From DASYKT01 sp963718105 (GTDB lineage Bacteria > Acidobacteriota > Blastocatellia > Pyrinomonadales > Pyrinomonadaceae): 64,000 bases of DNA. The notes under the pieces are model-generated. The model saw only the letters and a program-made list of their open reading frames with translations. It made no database searches and had not been told where the DNA came from. The stretch lies in NCBI GenBank assembly GCA_963718105.1, contig OY970352.1:2542001-2606000 (forward strand). Reading direction: 5' to 3'. Position 1 is the first letter of the stretch. Every line of letters starts with the position of its first letter. The translations under genes were made by a program, and so were the position numbers. This document shows positions 1-8,999 of the stretch, in pieces.

Positions 1-443
1 GCCAGAACGCCTTGTCCTGAGACCAACCGGCCGACATTCATCGGGTGAAACCCGTCCACGTCTTTTTCCGGATCGATCGCCTCTAAAATTTCCTTTTCAT
101 CCAGCCCTTTCGGCAGCGGCAGTTGCACCAGAATTCCGTCCACTTCATTGCGCCGGTTCAGCGTATCTATCAGCGAAAGAAGTTCGTCACTGGTTGCGTC
201 CGCGGAAAGCGCGTGATGTTCAGAGATAAGCCCGAGTTCCTGCGATGTTTTGATCTTATTTCCCACATACACGGCGGACGCCGGGTCGTCGCCCGTTCGC
301 ACGGCCGCTAAACACGGGCGGAAACCGTGAGCGGCCTCCAGACTCGCCACTTCGGCCGCGACATCGCGCTTGATCGCATCTGCCGTCTCCGCGCCGCTTA
401 AAATCTCCGCGCTGTTTCCCCCGCTTGCTTCTACTGAATTCAT
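1..443 (-). CDS. folD: FolD, methylenetetrahydrofolate dehydrogenase/cyclohydrolase (5' part only)
   Basis: The protein interconverts 5,10-methylene-, methenyl- and 10-formyl-tetrahydrofolate in the cytoplasm. The reverse strand from the ATG at 443 reads openly to the window edge (147 codons, no stop), so the C-terminal NAD(P)-binding half lies outside. Visible family landmarks are RTGDDPASAVYVGNK, whose YVxxK lysine is the catalytic one in FolD, then DGILVQLPLPKG and KDVDGFHPMNVGRL. The first ~15 residues (MNSVEASGGNSAEIL) are a short non-conserved extension before LSGAETADAIKRD. It is divergent from the transglycosylase gene with 110 bp between the starts. Family assignment is secure from motif order; the start is the first ATG and could lie a few codons further in. 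Confidence 0.93.
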   Translation of the reverse strand, partial: MNSVEASGGNSAEILSGAETADAIKRDVAAEVASLEAAHGFRPCLAAVRTGDDPASAVYVGNKIKTSQELGLISEHHALSADATSDELLSLIDTLNRRNEVDGILVQLPLPKGLDEKEILEAIDPEKDVDGFHPMNVGRLVSGQGVL

Positions 444-469
444 ATATTCGATTTTAGCTGAATTACCCT

Positions 470-501
470 CATCTGTTAATTTGGCCATCTGTTAATTTGG
501 C
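470..501. repeat. Exact tandem 16-bp direct repeat between divergent folD and slt
   Basis: CATCTGTTAATTTGGC occurs twice back to back (470-485 and 486-501) in the 110-bp divergent intergenic region. A weak plus-strand promoter overlaps the second unit (TTGGCG at 497-502, 16 bp, TAGAAT at 519-524), so the repeat could be an operator or a small slippage duplication. Confidence 0.7.
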
Positions 502-553
502 GCTTCCGAAAACTGAGCTAGAATGAAACCGGCTGCACAGGCCCTGATAATAT

Positions 554-3109
554 ATGACTTCTTTTCGTTTGATCTGTTTGCTGGCGATATTTGGCTTCTC
601 TGCCCCGGGCATCTTTTCTCAGCTTCAGCCCGCCGATGCCGCGCAAAAGATCAAAAGAGATATTCAGAACAAGAATTACCCTGATGCTATCGCGACATTA
701 GACCAGCTACAGAAAGAGCAGGGGAAATTATTCCGGCTTAATAACTATGATTATTTGTTGGCGCGCCTGTTAGACAAAACCGGAGATGAAGCAGGCGCCG
801 CAGCCACCTACCAGGCGGCCGTTAAGAGAAATTCGGTACTGAGCGAATATTGCTTGTGGCACCTTTCCATGCTGATGCGGGCCGGCGGCAATATGATGCT
901 GGAGCGGCTGTACCTAAAACAACTGCTCGCGGTTTCCGCCGACAGCTTGCTGCAGGACGCGGCGCAATTGCGGCTGGCGCAAAGTTATTTTGACAGCGGC
1001 GACCTTCCAGCTTCTATCACGGCCCTGAAAAAGGTCAAATTCTCATCAACCGGATCGTCCCTCTTACCGATCTCAGCGGATCCCATCTCCGGAAATTTAA
1101 CCGGAAACACCCCGCGCGTGCGCGAAGCGCTCGTTTTGCTCGGCCAGGCCTTTGCGCAGAACGGCCGGATAAGCGAGGCCCGCGAAGTTTTCGGCCGCCT
1201 CTGCGATCATCTTCCAAATCCCGCGATGCCGGACGATCTGGCTCTGGCGGCGGCGCACGCCTTGGATGAACTCGATAGCCGGCAAAATACGGCCGCAGTT
1301 TCCGAAAGCGAACACCTCAAACGTGCTTTGATCTATCACTTCAACCGCGATTTCGCGGCAGCGCGCTCTCATTACAATGCTGTGGTCGAACGTTTTCCGC
1401 AGAGCCAGAGCGTGCCCGATGCGATGTTTCAGATCGGCAGAGGCTTGGTACAGGAAGGACTTTTTGACGAGGCCATTCCCTGGTTCGAGCGGATACAGAT
1501 CGAGTTTCCCGATCACGCGATCTCCGCGGAAGCGTTGAACCAGGCGGCTTCGGCTTACGCGCGGACAAGAAAAACGAACGAAGCAGTTTCCCGTTATCAG
1601 AAATACATCGCGGTTTATCCGGAAAAGGAAAATTTCGAGCGCGCGTTTCTAAACATTATCGATACCTGGCGCGACGAAGCGGAATTTACCCGCGCCCTTG
1701 AGTGGACCGAAAAAACACAGGAGCGGTTTAGCGGCAAACCGGCCGGCGCGGTGGCGATCTTTTCGCGGGTGCGGATACACCTATCACAAAATGACTGGGG
1801 ACGGGCGCTGGCGGCGCTGGAAGAATTGCGCGAACAACCCGATCTTGGCGGGATCAGGATCCCGGGCGGCACCAACAAGGAAGAAGTAGCTTTTCTTCAC
1901 GCCTTCACTTTAGAATATTTGGGCCGCTTTAGTGAAGCGATAAATGAATACCTCGAGATACCTGAAGGGCGCGACGGGTATTATGGCTGGCAGGCGACCG
2001 ACCGGCTGAAAGCGCTGGCCAAAGATCCTGACCAGGCAGCGTCCGTCAGCAGAAAACTGGCGGAGCTCAGATCACACGCCGGCCGGGCCATAGAACAAAA
2101 CCAGCCTGACGCGGCCCGCAAAGCCACGCAAAATGCTCTGCGCCTGACGGACGACCCGGCCACCAGGGGGGGCCTGCTCGATATTCTCCGGCGCACTTAT
2201 GCCCTGCTGCCGGAATATAACATCAGCTTTTCACCGCGGGAATCCAAAGCGGGCCGGGCGGAAATCATTAAAGAAAAGCGGCGCGCGGCAGAAGGAGAAA
2301 GTTCGCACCGAACCCTGGCCGACGAGCTATTGTTTCTCGAACTGTATGACGAGGGCGCCCCGGAATTAGAAGTCGCCCTGCGGGAAATGCGGGAAAACCG
2401 CCCGCCCGCTTCTTTCAAACCGGGCCATGGCGGCGGTTCTGCGTCGAACCCTCTGGGCGCATTTCCGCCGGAGACAGCCCAGATGCTGGCCGGCTTATAT
2501 CTAAAGGGCGATCTGCCCGCGCGATCTGTCGCCTATGCCGAATCGCTCTGGAACAAGGTCCCGGACGACTATCTTTGCGAGATCGCTCCGCGTGAAGCCA
2601 TCGAGATGTTATATCCCGCGCCTTTTTCCGGGCCTCTTCTGGCGGAGTCTAACGCGCGCGGCCTTGACCCTCGCTTTGTGCTTTCGATAATGCGCCAGGA
2701 ATCGCGCTTCCGGCCGGATGTCAGATCAAACGCGGCGGCGCGCGGGCTGATGCAGTTCATTTACTCGACATCGGACAAGATCGCGGGGCGCCTGGGTAAA
2801 ACCAACTTCCGCCAGAACGAACTTTACTATCCGCCGGTGGCCGTGCTTTTTGGCACGCAGTATCTGAAAGACCTCTTCGACCAGTTTCCCGAGCAGCCGC
2901 AAGCGGTCGCCGCTTCTTATAACGGTGGTGAAAATAACGTGGCGCGATGGATAAAACGATCGCACTCAAACGATCCGGACCGGTATGTTCCGGAAATAGC
3001 CTACACGCAATCAAAAGATTATGTGTACCGGATCATGGCAAATTACCGCGTTTATCAGATGCTTTATTACCGGGACCTAAGCCCGTTATCCACCACAAGA
3101 CCGCAATAA
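554..3109 (+). CDS. Soluble lytic murein transglycosylase with N-terminal TPR region (Slt70-like)
   Basis: This periplasmic enzyme should cleave the MurNAc-GlcNAc bond of peptidoglycan to leave 1,6-anhydro-MurNAc ends. Residues 1-22 form a signal peptide (hydrophobic LICLLAIFGFSAPGIFS). Residues ~30-640 are a long helical TPR-like superhelix. Residues ~695-835 are the SLT domain: LSIMRQESRF contains the catalytic Glu716, followed by AARGLMQF, YPPVAVLFGTQYL and AASYNGGENNVARW. At 851 aa it is longer than E. coli Slt70 (~645 aa) because of extra TPR units, which is common in this phylum. It appears monocistronic. The ATG at 554 directly precedes the signal peptide. Which peptidoglycan pool it acts on cannot be read from sequence. 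Confidence 0.93.
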   Translation: MTSFRLICLLAIFGFSAPGIFSQLQPADAAQKIKRDIQNKNYPDAIATLDQLQKEQGKLFRLNNYDYLLARLLDKTGDEAGAAATYQAAVKRNSVLSEYCLWHLSMLMRAGGNMMLERLYLKQLLAVSADSLLQDAAQLRLAQSYFDSGDLPASITALKKVKFSSTGSSLLPISADPISGNLTGNTPRVREALVLLGQAFAQNGRISEAREVFGRLCDHLPNPAMPDDLALAAAHALDELDSRQNTAAVSESEHLKRALIYHFNRDFAAARSHYNAVVERFPQSQSVPDAMFQIGRGLVQEGLFDEAIPWFERIQIEFPDHAISAEALNQAASAYARTRKTNEAVSRYQKYIAVYPEKENFERAFLNIIDTWRDEAEFTRALEWTEKTQERFSGKPAGAVAIFSRVRIHLSQNDWGRALAALEELREQPDLGGIRIPGGTNKEEVAFLHAFTLEYLGRFSEAINEYLEIPEGRDGYYGWQATDRLKALAKDPDQAASVSRKLAELRSHAGRAIEQNQPDAARKATQNALRLTDDPATRGGLLDILRRTYALLPEYNISFSPRESKAGRAEIIKEKRRAAEGESSHRTLADELLFLELYDEGAPELEVALREMRENRPPASFKPGHGGGSASNPLGAFPPETAQMLAGLYLKGDLPARSVAYAESLWNKVPDDYLCEIAPREAIEMLYPAPFSGPLLAESNARGLDPRFVLSIMRQESRFRPDVRSNAAARGLMQFIYSTSDKIAGRLGKTNFRQNELYYPPVAVLFGTQYLKDLFDQFPEQPQAVAASYNGGENNVARWIKRSHSNDPDRYVPEIAYTQSKDYVYRIMANYRVYQMLYYRDLSPLSTTRPQ

Positions 3110-3729
3110 AAAAAGGAACCGCCTATTAAGTCCGGGGCCTGCTTAATAGGCAAAGCCGTGTTTCACTTTTGTTTCATTCCGGGTGAGCCAAAGTGAAACT
3201 CTGAAACGTTTTTGAAACGCGGTTTTGGGAATTTTGTAATTCAAAGAACGGCCCTGAAGCAGCAGCCGGAGCAGCTGGCGGCACAAGAATATCTGAAGAA
3301 GCATCAAAGGTGAAGAACGGTTTTTGTCCGATCGGGAATTTTGTATCATTAGCGGTAAAAAAGACTCGAAACAGCCTGCCTCACACTAAACACACAAAAA
3401 AGAATTTTCACCGCAAAGGCACTGAAAAACTCAAGACGATCACCGCTACCCAAAGTTTCACATGTTTCACATTATCGGGAATTCGAGGGTCCGGAAAAGA
3501 GCCGAAGAGAGAATCACCGTCCGTGAAGCGCGCTTCCATCTGGAGGCTAAATAAAAAGAGAGAACCACCCCGTCGCTGAAACAGCGCCACCCCTCCTTTG
3601 TAAGGAGGGGAGTTAAAAGACCGGGGCCACGAAACAACACGAACAAAGCAAAGACACGACTTTAGAGGCAAAGCCAAAAAAGGACAGGTTTTACCCTGCC
3701 CTTTTCTTACTATAAAAATAGCCTTTACC
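3110..3729. other. 620-bp non-coding gap with decayed repeat pieces
   Basis: No convincing gene lies here. A hairpin directly follows slt (3122-3130 pairs with 3142-3150, CCTATTAAG/CTTAATAGG) but lacks a U-tract. A further palindrome, CCCCTCC-tttgtaa-GGAGGGG, lies at about 3591-3611. The A-rich stretches around 3380-3430 and 3630-3660 (for example ACACGAACAAAGC) resemble the arm of the palindrome at 27879-27976, which suggests old repeat remnants. Short reading frames here have no recognisable product. Confidence 0.6.
3678..3712 (-). terminator. Rho-independent terminator of the Asp-box protein gene
   Basis: 3678-3688 pairs with 3695-3705 (an 11-bp stem with one G-U pair when read on the minus strand). 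On the minus strand the stem is followed by a U-rich run. It lies 18 bp after the stop of the gene ending at 3730. Confidence 0.8.
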
Positions 3730-6009
3730 TTACGGAGTGCCGGCGGTACGTTCCCGTGTTTCTCCGGCGGCGCTCGCCATCGAACTCCGTTCGATCCGAT
3801 AGATTCCGGAAGAGTGCGTTCCGACAAAGATCCGGTCCGCATTCTTCGGATCAAAGGTCATGGTCCAGATACGCGCGGTCGGAAGAGCCCAATCTTTGGA
3901 ATCGATCCGCTTCCAATTCATCCCGGCATTCTGAGATTGATAGATACCGCCATTGTTTTCCAGCGCGCTGGCGACAAAAACTTCGTCCGGTTTGTGCGGA
4001 TTGACCAGGATGCTGGCGAAATTGCCTAACGGCAGATTTCCCCCTCGCCTGCTCCATTTTTGCCCTCCATCGCGGCTTAAGTAAAGCGTCTGGGTGGTGC
4101 CGACATAGATATAGTCAGGCCGGCTGGACGGTATGTCGATCGCGCTGATCGGTGCCATCGAAGGAACATCGGCGACGGTGGCCCAGGTAGCGCCGGCGTC
4201 ATTCGATCTTAAAAGCCCGGAGCGCGAAGTACCCATCCACAACTGACTCGGATCGGCCGGCGAAACCGTGATAACGAAGACCCTTTCCGTAACATTCAAT
4301 TTCGGATTGGCCGGGTTGGGGACCGACTGCTGCCAGACCCTCTCCCATCCGGTATCAATATTATAGGTGCGATAGAGGCCGCTTTCCGTGGCGGCATAGA
4401 TGCCGTTCTTGCCGTCATCAGTATAAGCAAGAGCGTTTATTCTCTCTCCCAGCGCGGAGATCTTTTTCGGGTCGGGCGGAGGAGGCTTTACCGCCACCAT
4501 CTTTTTACCGACCTTTTTGTATGTTACTTTTCCCTTCGCCGCGGGTTTGGCCACTATCTTTGTCCACGAAGCTCCGCGGTCGATCGACCGGAAGATGCCC
4601 GAGTTGGAACCAAGATAGATCAGGTTAGGATTCACCTTATCCTGCAGCATCGTGATCGGCACATCGTTATTCGCCACAAGATTTCTCATCGACGGGATCC
4701 AGCTCTGGCCGCCGTCATCGCTGACAAAAACAAATCCTCCGCCGCCCGCCGTGTTATTGGTCGTGGCGTAGAAACGATTAGACCGCTCGACATCCGGCAC
4801 GATGGAAAGCATCATGCGGCTGGTAAAATTGCCGTTTGCCTGGGCAAAATTTTTGCCGCCGTCATTGGAGACCATCAAGCCGTAATTGTTGGTCGCGATA
4901 AATACTTTATTGGGTTCTTCGGGGTGAACGGCGATCGAATTTATTTCCAGGGCCTTACTGGTAGTAAGCGACCAGCCGACGCCGGAGGTCATCCAGAAGC
5001 CTTCCGTGGTGCCGGCCAGGACCGTCCCGGCCAGCGTCGGGTGAAATTTGATGGCGCGGGTGCGGCGCGAAGCCGAAGGAATTCCCTGGGCTTTTCTCCA
5101 CAACTCGCCTTTGTTAAAAGATTCGTAAATGCCGCTGCAGGCCGAAGCATAGATATGATTGGCGTCGCGCGGATCGATATCGATGGCAAAAACATCGGAA
5201 TCGTCTATCATCCCGTTTTTGATCAGGCGCCAGTTTGCGCCGCCGTCGGTGGTTTTGTAGGCCCGCCACCACGTTCCGACATAAATGATATTAGGATCTT
5301 TGGGATCGATAGCGATCGAATCATTATCGAGCGGGAGGGTCGCGGAAGCGATCTTATGCCACGAATCTCCGGAATCCGTAGAGCGGTAAACTCCGTTCAC
5401 GGTCCCTGCCAGAAGTATGTTCGGGCTGGAAGGCGATTGCGCCAGCGCCTGAATGGCTTCACTTCTAAGGTCTTTTGATTCTTTCCAGGTCAATCCGCTA
5501 TCGGAAGATTTGAAAAAGCCTCCCGGTTCTTTATGGCGATGGCCGGAAACATAGATCACCCGCGAATCGCGGCTGTCGATAATAATGTCGTCAAGAATGA
5601 TCAGCGGCCGGCTAAAGGTGGCCAGCAGCCGCCAGTTTCTTCCGCCGTCGCGCGAGCCATAGACCTGGCTGTCCAGAGTGCTGACGTAAATATTGTTTTT
5701 ATTTTTCAGGTCGATAGCTACGGTGCGAATATCGCCGCCGCTCGGGCCCAGCGATTGCCAACTGGTAAATTTCGCCGTATCCCGCTCTATCATGGCATCG
5801 GGGATAATGAGCTCTTGCTTGCTCGCCACCGCTACCGCCGCCACAGGGGGCGCCGGAACCGCCGGGGTTTCGACCACCGGTTCGGCTTGCGAAGGGGTGT
5901 TAACCTCGATTTGCGCGCTGAGAACCAAAGGAGCCAGAAAGACCAGACAGCCGAATAAAAAACCCGGTGCCATCTTGCTCAAAAATGTAGTTGTAGTTCT
6001 TGATTTCAT
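3730..6009 (-). CDS. Secreted sortilin/BNR-type beta-propeller protein (Asp-box repeats)
   Basis: A 759-aa exported protein. Residues 1-32 form a signal peptide ending near LVLSAQ, then a Pro/Ala/Val-rich linker (~35-65). The rest is built of repeating blades with Asp-box signatures (S-x-D-x-G-x-x-W). I count about eleven, for example SRDGGRNW, SSDSGLTW, STDSGDSW, TTDGGANW, SDDGGQSW, SIDRGASW, SNDAGATW and SRDGGQKW. Asp-boxes occur in sialidases, sortilin (VPS10) and photosystem assembly factors such as Ycf48, and by themselves do not show catalysis. A basic insert at ~500-525 (KGKVTYKKVGKKMVAVK) interrupts one blade. It is separated from the upstream outer-membrane protein gene by a terminator, so the two are probably transcribed apart. 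Substrate or partner is unknown; a structural or binding propeller is more likely than a glycosidase. Confidence 0.85.
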   Translation of the reverse strand: MKSRTTTTFLSKMAPGFLFGCLVFLAPLVLSAQIEVNTPSQAEPVVETPAVPAPPVAAVAVASKQELIIPDAMIERDTAKFTSWQSLGPSGGDIRTVAIDLKNKNNIYVSTLDSQVYGSRDGGRNWRLLATFSRPLIILDDIIIDSRDSRVIYVSGHRHKEPGGFFKSSDSGLTWKESKDLRSEAIQALAQSPSSPNILLAGTVNGVYRSTDSGDSWHKIASATLPLDNDSIAIDPKDPNIIYVGTWWRAYKTTDGGANWRLIKNGMIDDSDVFAIDIDPRDANHIYASACSGIYESFNKGELWRKAQGIPSASRRTRAIKFHPTLAGTVLAGTTEGFWMTSGVGWSLTTSKALEINSIAVHPEEPNKVFIATNNYGLMVSNDGGKNFAQANGNFTSRMMLSIVPDVERSNRFYATTNNTAGGGGFVFVSDDGGQSWIPSMRNLVANNDVPITMLQDKVNPNLIYLGSNSGIFRSIDRGASWTKIVAKPAAKGKVTYKKVGKKMVAVKPPPPDPKKISALGERINALAYTDDGKNGIYAATESGLYRTYNIDTGWERVWQQSVPNPANPKLNVTERVFVITVSPADPSQLWMGTSRSGLLRSNDAGATWATVADVPSMAPISAIDIPSSRPDYIYVGTTQTLYLSRDGGQKWSRRGGNLPLGNFASILVNPHKPDEVFVASALENNGGIYQSQNAGMNWKRIDSKDWALPTARIWTMTFDPKNADRIFVGTHSSGIYRIERSSMASAAGETRERTAGTP

Positions 6010-6216
6010 ATAGGACGATTTTATCTCGGAAGATCCGCTTTAGAAGTTATGACTCAAGCTAATGACGGACAACTGTTCTGATGAATCATAGATGCCGATT
6101 GTTGTCCGAAAAAAGCCTTAAAACATTAGACATTGGGGCGATTCGCCATTTGGGAGCAGGACATTAAGACCATTGTTATTCTAATAAGAAATTTCAAAAA
6201 AATAAAGTAAAAAACA

Positions 6217-6255
6217 AAATGAACCGCCCTTTTCCAAGAGCGGTTCATTTTTATC
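6217..6255 (-). terminator. Rho-independent terminator of the outer-membrane protein gene
   Basis: A perfect 11-bp stem (6217-6227 with 6240-6250, core AATGAACCGC), followed on the minus strand by a U-rich tract. It lies 42 bp past the stop at 6292. Confidence 0.85.
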
Positions 6256-6291
6256 TATGCCTCGCTGCCGCGGCAGCAGGCGTTAAGTCCT

Positions 6292-8679
6292 TTACGGAGT
6301 TGGGTTATCCGCACCGGCGGGCACTCTCCACAGGGTGGTTCTGATCGTGCCGTCTCCAGCGCCTCCATCGACTATGGTAATGCGGCTGGCGTCGAATTTA
6401 CGGAAGGCGATATGGTTGTTGAACAATTTCACCAAGTCGTTCTTCTTCTTGCCGGCCGGGCCGTAGTAGATGATGTAACCGCGTGAATTCGGGTCATTCT
6501 GCAGTTCGACAAAGAAGTTGTCGAGACGCGCTCTGACCTGATCGTGCGGAAGATCTCCGAACTCATCGGTCTTGATCGCCATTGGTCTGGCAACCGAACC
6601 CGTTTCAGATTGCGTTGACGGGCAACCCGGGCAGCATCCGCCCACATCGACTGTGGCCGTAACGGTGCTGTTGTTTTCCATGCCGTTGGTGCTGACATGA
6701 ATGACCGGGGTTCCCTGTCCGCTCGAAATGGTACCGGCGGAAACGCTCCAGTTATAGGTCGGGTTGCAGTTGGTGCCGCCGCTGACATTAGCCGTAAAGA
6801 CCATGTCCTCGCCTGACTGAACTGCCGAACTCGGTCCCGTAACTGAGATCGTCGGGCATTCGCACGGCGGTTTTTTACAATCCGTGCATTCTTTGACCGT
6901 AATGGTCTTGGTCTGTGTTTTACCGCAAACACCGCAGCCGTCATCGACGCCGGCAGTGATGGTGTAGGTTCCGGGTCTGACACCCGCGAGGTCCCAATTC
7001 ACATTGGCGCCCTGGCCTACGATACGTCCACCGGAAACGGTGTAGTTGTAGATCAGAGTGTCATTTTCCGGATCGGCCGCCGACGTTCTCACGCTAACCG
7101 AAGATGATTCGGCGCAGCCCGTTCCCGCGATCTCTCCCGGAGGGCATCCCAGCGTGACTTCGGTGTCACCGACTTCAAGGTTGGTTACGTCAGCCGCTTT
7201 GTTAAGCACGGCCGGGGTTCCGCGAGAGTTACGTCTTCCGATCGTCGCCTGGAAGATATATCCATGCGGGTCGGTCGAGAACGGGAAGATACCCTGCAGA
7301 TCCTGGAAGTTGAAAGTAGTAGTGATCGTCTGCGATGCCGGGATACCCGCAGTCGGGTTAGCCGGACGCACGATAACTACAGACGACGTCGTTGTGTCGT
7401 CAAAGGCTTCCAGATCCTGCTCGTTAGCATTGTAGCGATACGCAAATCCAAGACTCATCCAGCGAGTCGGGAAAATGCGGAAACCTACCAAAGCATCCAG
7501 AGGATTGTTTTCCAGAGCGTTCGGTGTGCGGCCGCCTATATACCAGGTCTGGCGGATTTCGCCGATCGGCTGGAAAAACTTATTGACCGGGAAATCGAGG
7601 CCGATAGCGGTCTGCAGTTCATCGGGCCTGTCAAGCAAAGTGAAAGTTCCCGTCGGGTATTTAGCTTTCACGCTGCTGTTGTGAATAAGGCCAACGTTCG
7701 AAGAAAGGTTGAGCCATTTTCTCAAGCGCGCATCGGCAAAGAAGTAGACGCCGACGTCACCGCGGTTTCCACCGGGGCTGGAACCTCTCTGCAACTGGTT
7801 AAATCCGCCCAGGCTGCCTGCTCTGTCGGCATACCAGCGGTAAAAAGGAATGATACCCACGCCGACCGGATTGTTCGGGCCGGTCCATCTCCATTTCGCA
7901 CCGGCGGTGAACGTGCTGAAAGCAGTCTCACCGTAGTGGCGATTAAGGAACGGGGCGTCCGGCAAATAAGCCGGCGAATTGGTGAACACCATCGGTGCCA
8001 CGCCGCTCGGGTTCAAAGCGACCGTTCCCCAATAAAGGCCAGGCAGGATACTGCCGGCGGGCGAACCTACGCCCGGGAACTGAGCCGCGCCGTTGCCACT
8101 GTCGATCGGGTTACCAACCGAGGTGACAAACGGACCGTATTGTCCGGCGAAACCGCCGATATACGGATACTGCAGGAAAGGCTGTCTGCCGTCCGGACGG
8201 AAAATACCCTGTCCCTGAAGGTTAGGTATTCCCAGCGGAGCGATAATGATAGCTCCCGGAACCGCCAGTTGATTAAAGCCGTTGATAGGCACGATCAACT
8301 GGGAATTTGGCAGCCTGAAACCCGACAGATTCAGTGGTGAATTCACCTTCATCGCACGGTAAGCATCCGTGTTAAAGAAAAGCTCGAGGTGATCACTCAC
8401 ACCGATCTGGAAGCTGATCGGCACTTCGACGATATCAACATTGCCGGGATCACGGTCAAAATTGCTGTAAGCAATACTGAACGTGTATTCTCCCCGGCGA
8501 AGAGTTTGTCCGTCATAAACGGTAAAAAGACCTGTAGGGCCGCCTACGGGACCTCCCGTACCGACAGTCGGGGCGGTATTTCTGGGGTCATTCTCCGACC
8601 TCGGAGTCTGAGCCGATCCCACCCAAACCAGTGTAAACATAGTTAGCGCTAAAGCTAGCGCTTGTTTCGCGAGTTTCAT
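6292..8679 (-). CDS. Large outer-membrane beta-barrel protein with PKD-like and Cys-rich domains
   Basis: A 795-aa protein whose role is unknown. The start is set at ATG 8679 (MKLAKQALAL) because GGAGG sits 7 nt upstream; a longer in-frame reading to 8706 would put that Shine-Dalgarno inside the gene. A signal peptide (1-24) ends at GSAQT. Residues ~35-480 look like an outer-membrane barrel (alternating aromatic/polar strands, phrases such as VEVPISFQIGVSDHLELFF and FFADARLRKWLNLSSNVGL). Residues ~505-700 hold two PKD/Ig-like modules with paired cysteines (CTDCKKPPCECP, GGCCPGCP). The last ~85 residues (LDNFFVELQNDPNSRGYIIY, RITIVDGG) resemble the OmpA-like tail found on many acidobacterial envelope proteins. 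A porin or surface-anchoring role is inference. Confidence 0.75.
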   Translation of the reverse strand: MKLAKQALALALTMFTLVWVGSAQTPRSENDPRNTAPTVGTGGPVGGPTGLFTVYDGQTLRRGEYTFSIAYSNFDRDPGNVDIVEVPISFQIGVSDHLELFFNTDAYRAMKVNSPLNLSGFRLPNSQLIVPINGFNQLAVPGAIIIAPLGIPNLQGQGIFRPDGRQPFLQYPYIGGFAGQYGPFVTSVGNPIDSGNGAAQFPGVGSPAGSILPGLYWGTVALNPSGVAPMVFTNSPAYLPDAPFLNRHYGETAFSTFTAGAKWRWTGPNNPVGVGIIPFYRWYADRAGSLGGFNQLQRGSSPGGNRGDVGVYFFADARLRKWLNLSSNVGLIHNSSVKAKYPTGTFTLLDRPDELQTAIGLDFPVNKFFQPIGEIRQTWYIGGRTPNALENNPLDALVGFRIFPTRWMSLGFAYRYNANEQDLEAFDDTTTSSVVIVRPANPTAGIPASQTITTTFNFQDLQGIFPFSTDPHGYIFQATIGRRNSRGTPAVLNKAADVTNLEVGDTEVTLGCPPGEIAGTGCAESSSVSVRTSAADPENDTLIYNYTVSGGRIVGQGANVNWDLAGVRPGTYTITAGVDDGCGVCGKTQTKTITVKECTDCKKPPCECPTISVTGPSSAVQSGEDMVFTANVSGGTNCNPTYNWSVSAGTISSGQGTPVIHVSTNGMENNSTVTATVDVGGCCPGCPSTQSETGSVARPMAIKTDEFGDLPHDQVRARLDNFFVELQNDPNSRGYIIYYGPAGKKKNDLVKLFNNHIAFRKFDASRITIVDGGAGDGTIRTTLWRVPAGADNPTP

Positions 8680-8999
8680 CACATTCCTCCGGCGAATAAA
8701 ATTCATAAATTACAATTTTAGTTGAGTAGATTAGGTATGAATTAAACTGCAATATTAACCCGGCTACTCTTCAATTATAGCCGTCACCCGAATGAGATAA
8801 GCTAAACAGCTTAAATAAAAACACTTTCAGGCAACTTTTGTTATAAAACTACATATATGAGAATACGCTTGAAATGTCAAACATGACATTTAAACCAAAT
8901 AAAAACGACAGATGCGTAACCTCAGTTCCTAAGGTTACTTTATATTTATCTGAAAATCAAGCGTTTTCATCACTTATGCAACATTTAAAGAGCTGTTCT
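8680..8999. other. Intergenic: leader of the OMP gene and 3' end of gdh
   Basis: This 320-bp gap contains the promoter region for the minus-strand OMP gene, a short palindrome ATGTCA-aaca-TGACAT (about 8875-8890) that could be an operator, and a 7-bp hairpin GTAACCT/AGGTTAC (8916-8922 with 8932-8938) downstream of gdh that may act as a weak terminator. No gene is seen. Confidence 0.45.

Noticed and set aside
3310..3579. 89-codon plus-strand frame in the slt/Asp-box gap
   Set aside because: Runs through repeat-like A-rich sequence, with no signal peptide, domain or good start.
3730..6009. Sialidase function for the Asp-box protein
   Set aside because: Asp-boxes are present but no sialidase FRIP motif or catalytic Arg triad is visible; a binding propeller is safer.
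7264..8340. 358-codon plus-strand open frame inside the outer-membrane protein gene
   Set aside because: Antisense shadow of a gene with clear signal peptide and Shine-Dalgarno; the translation is basic and low in hydrophobic pattern.
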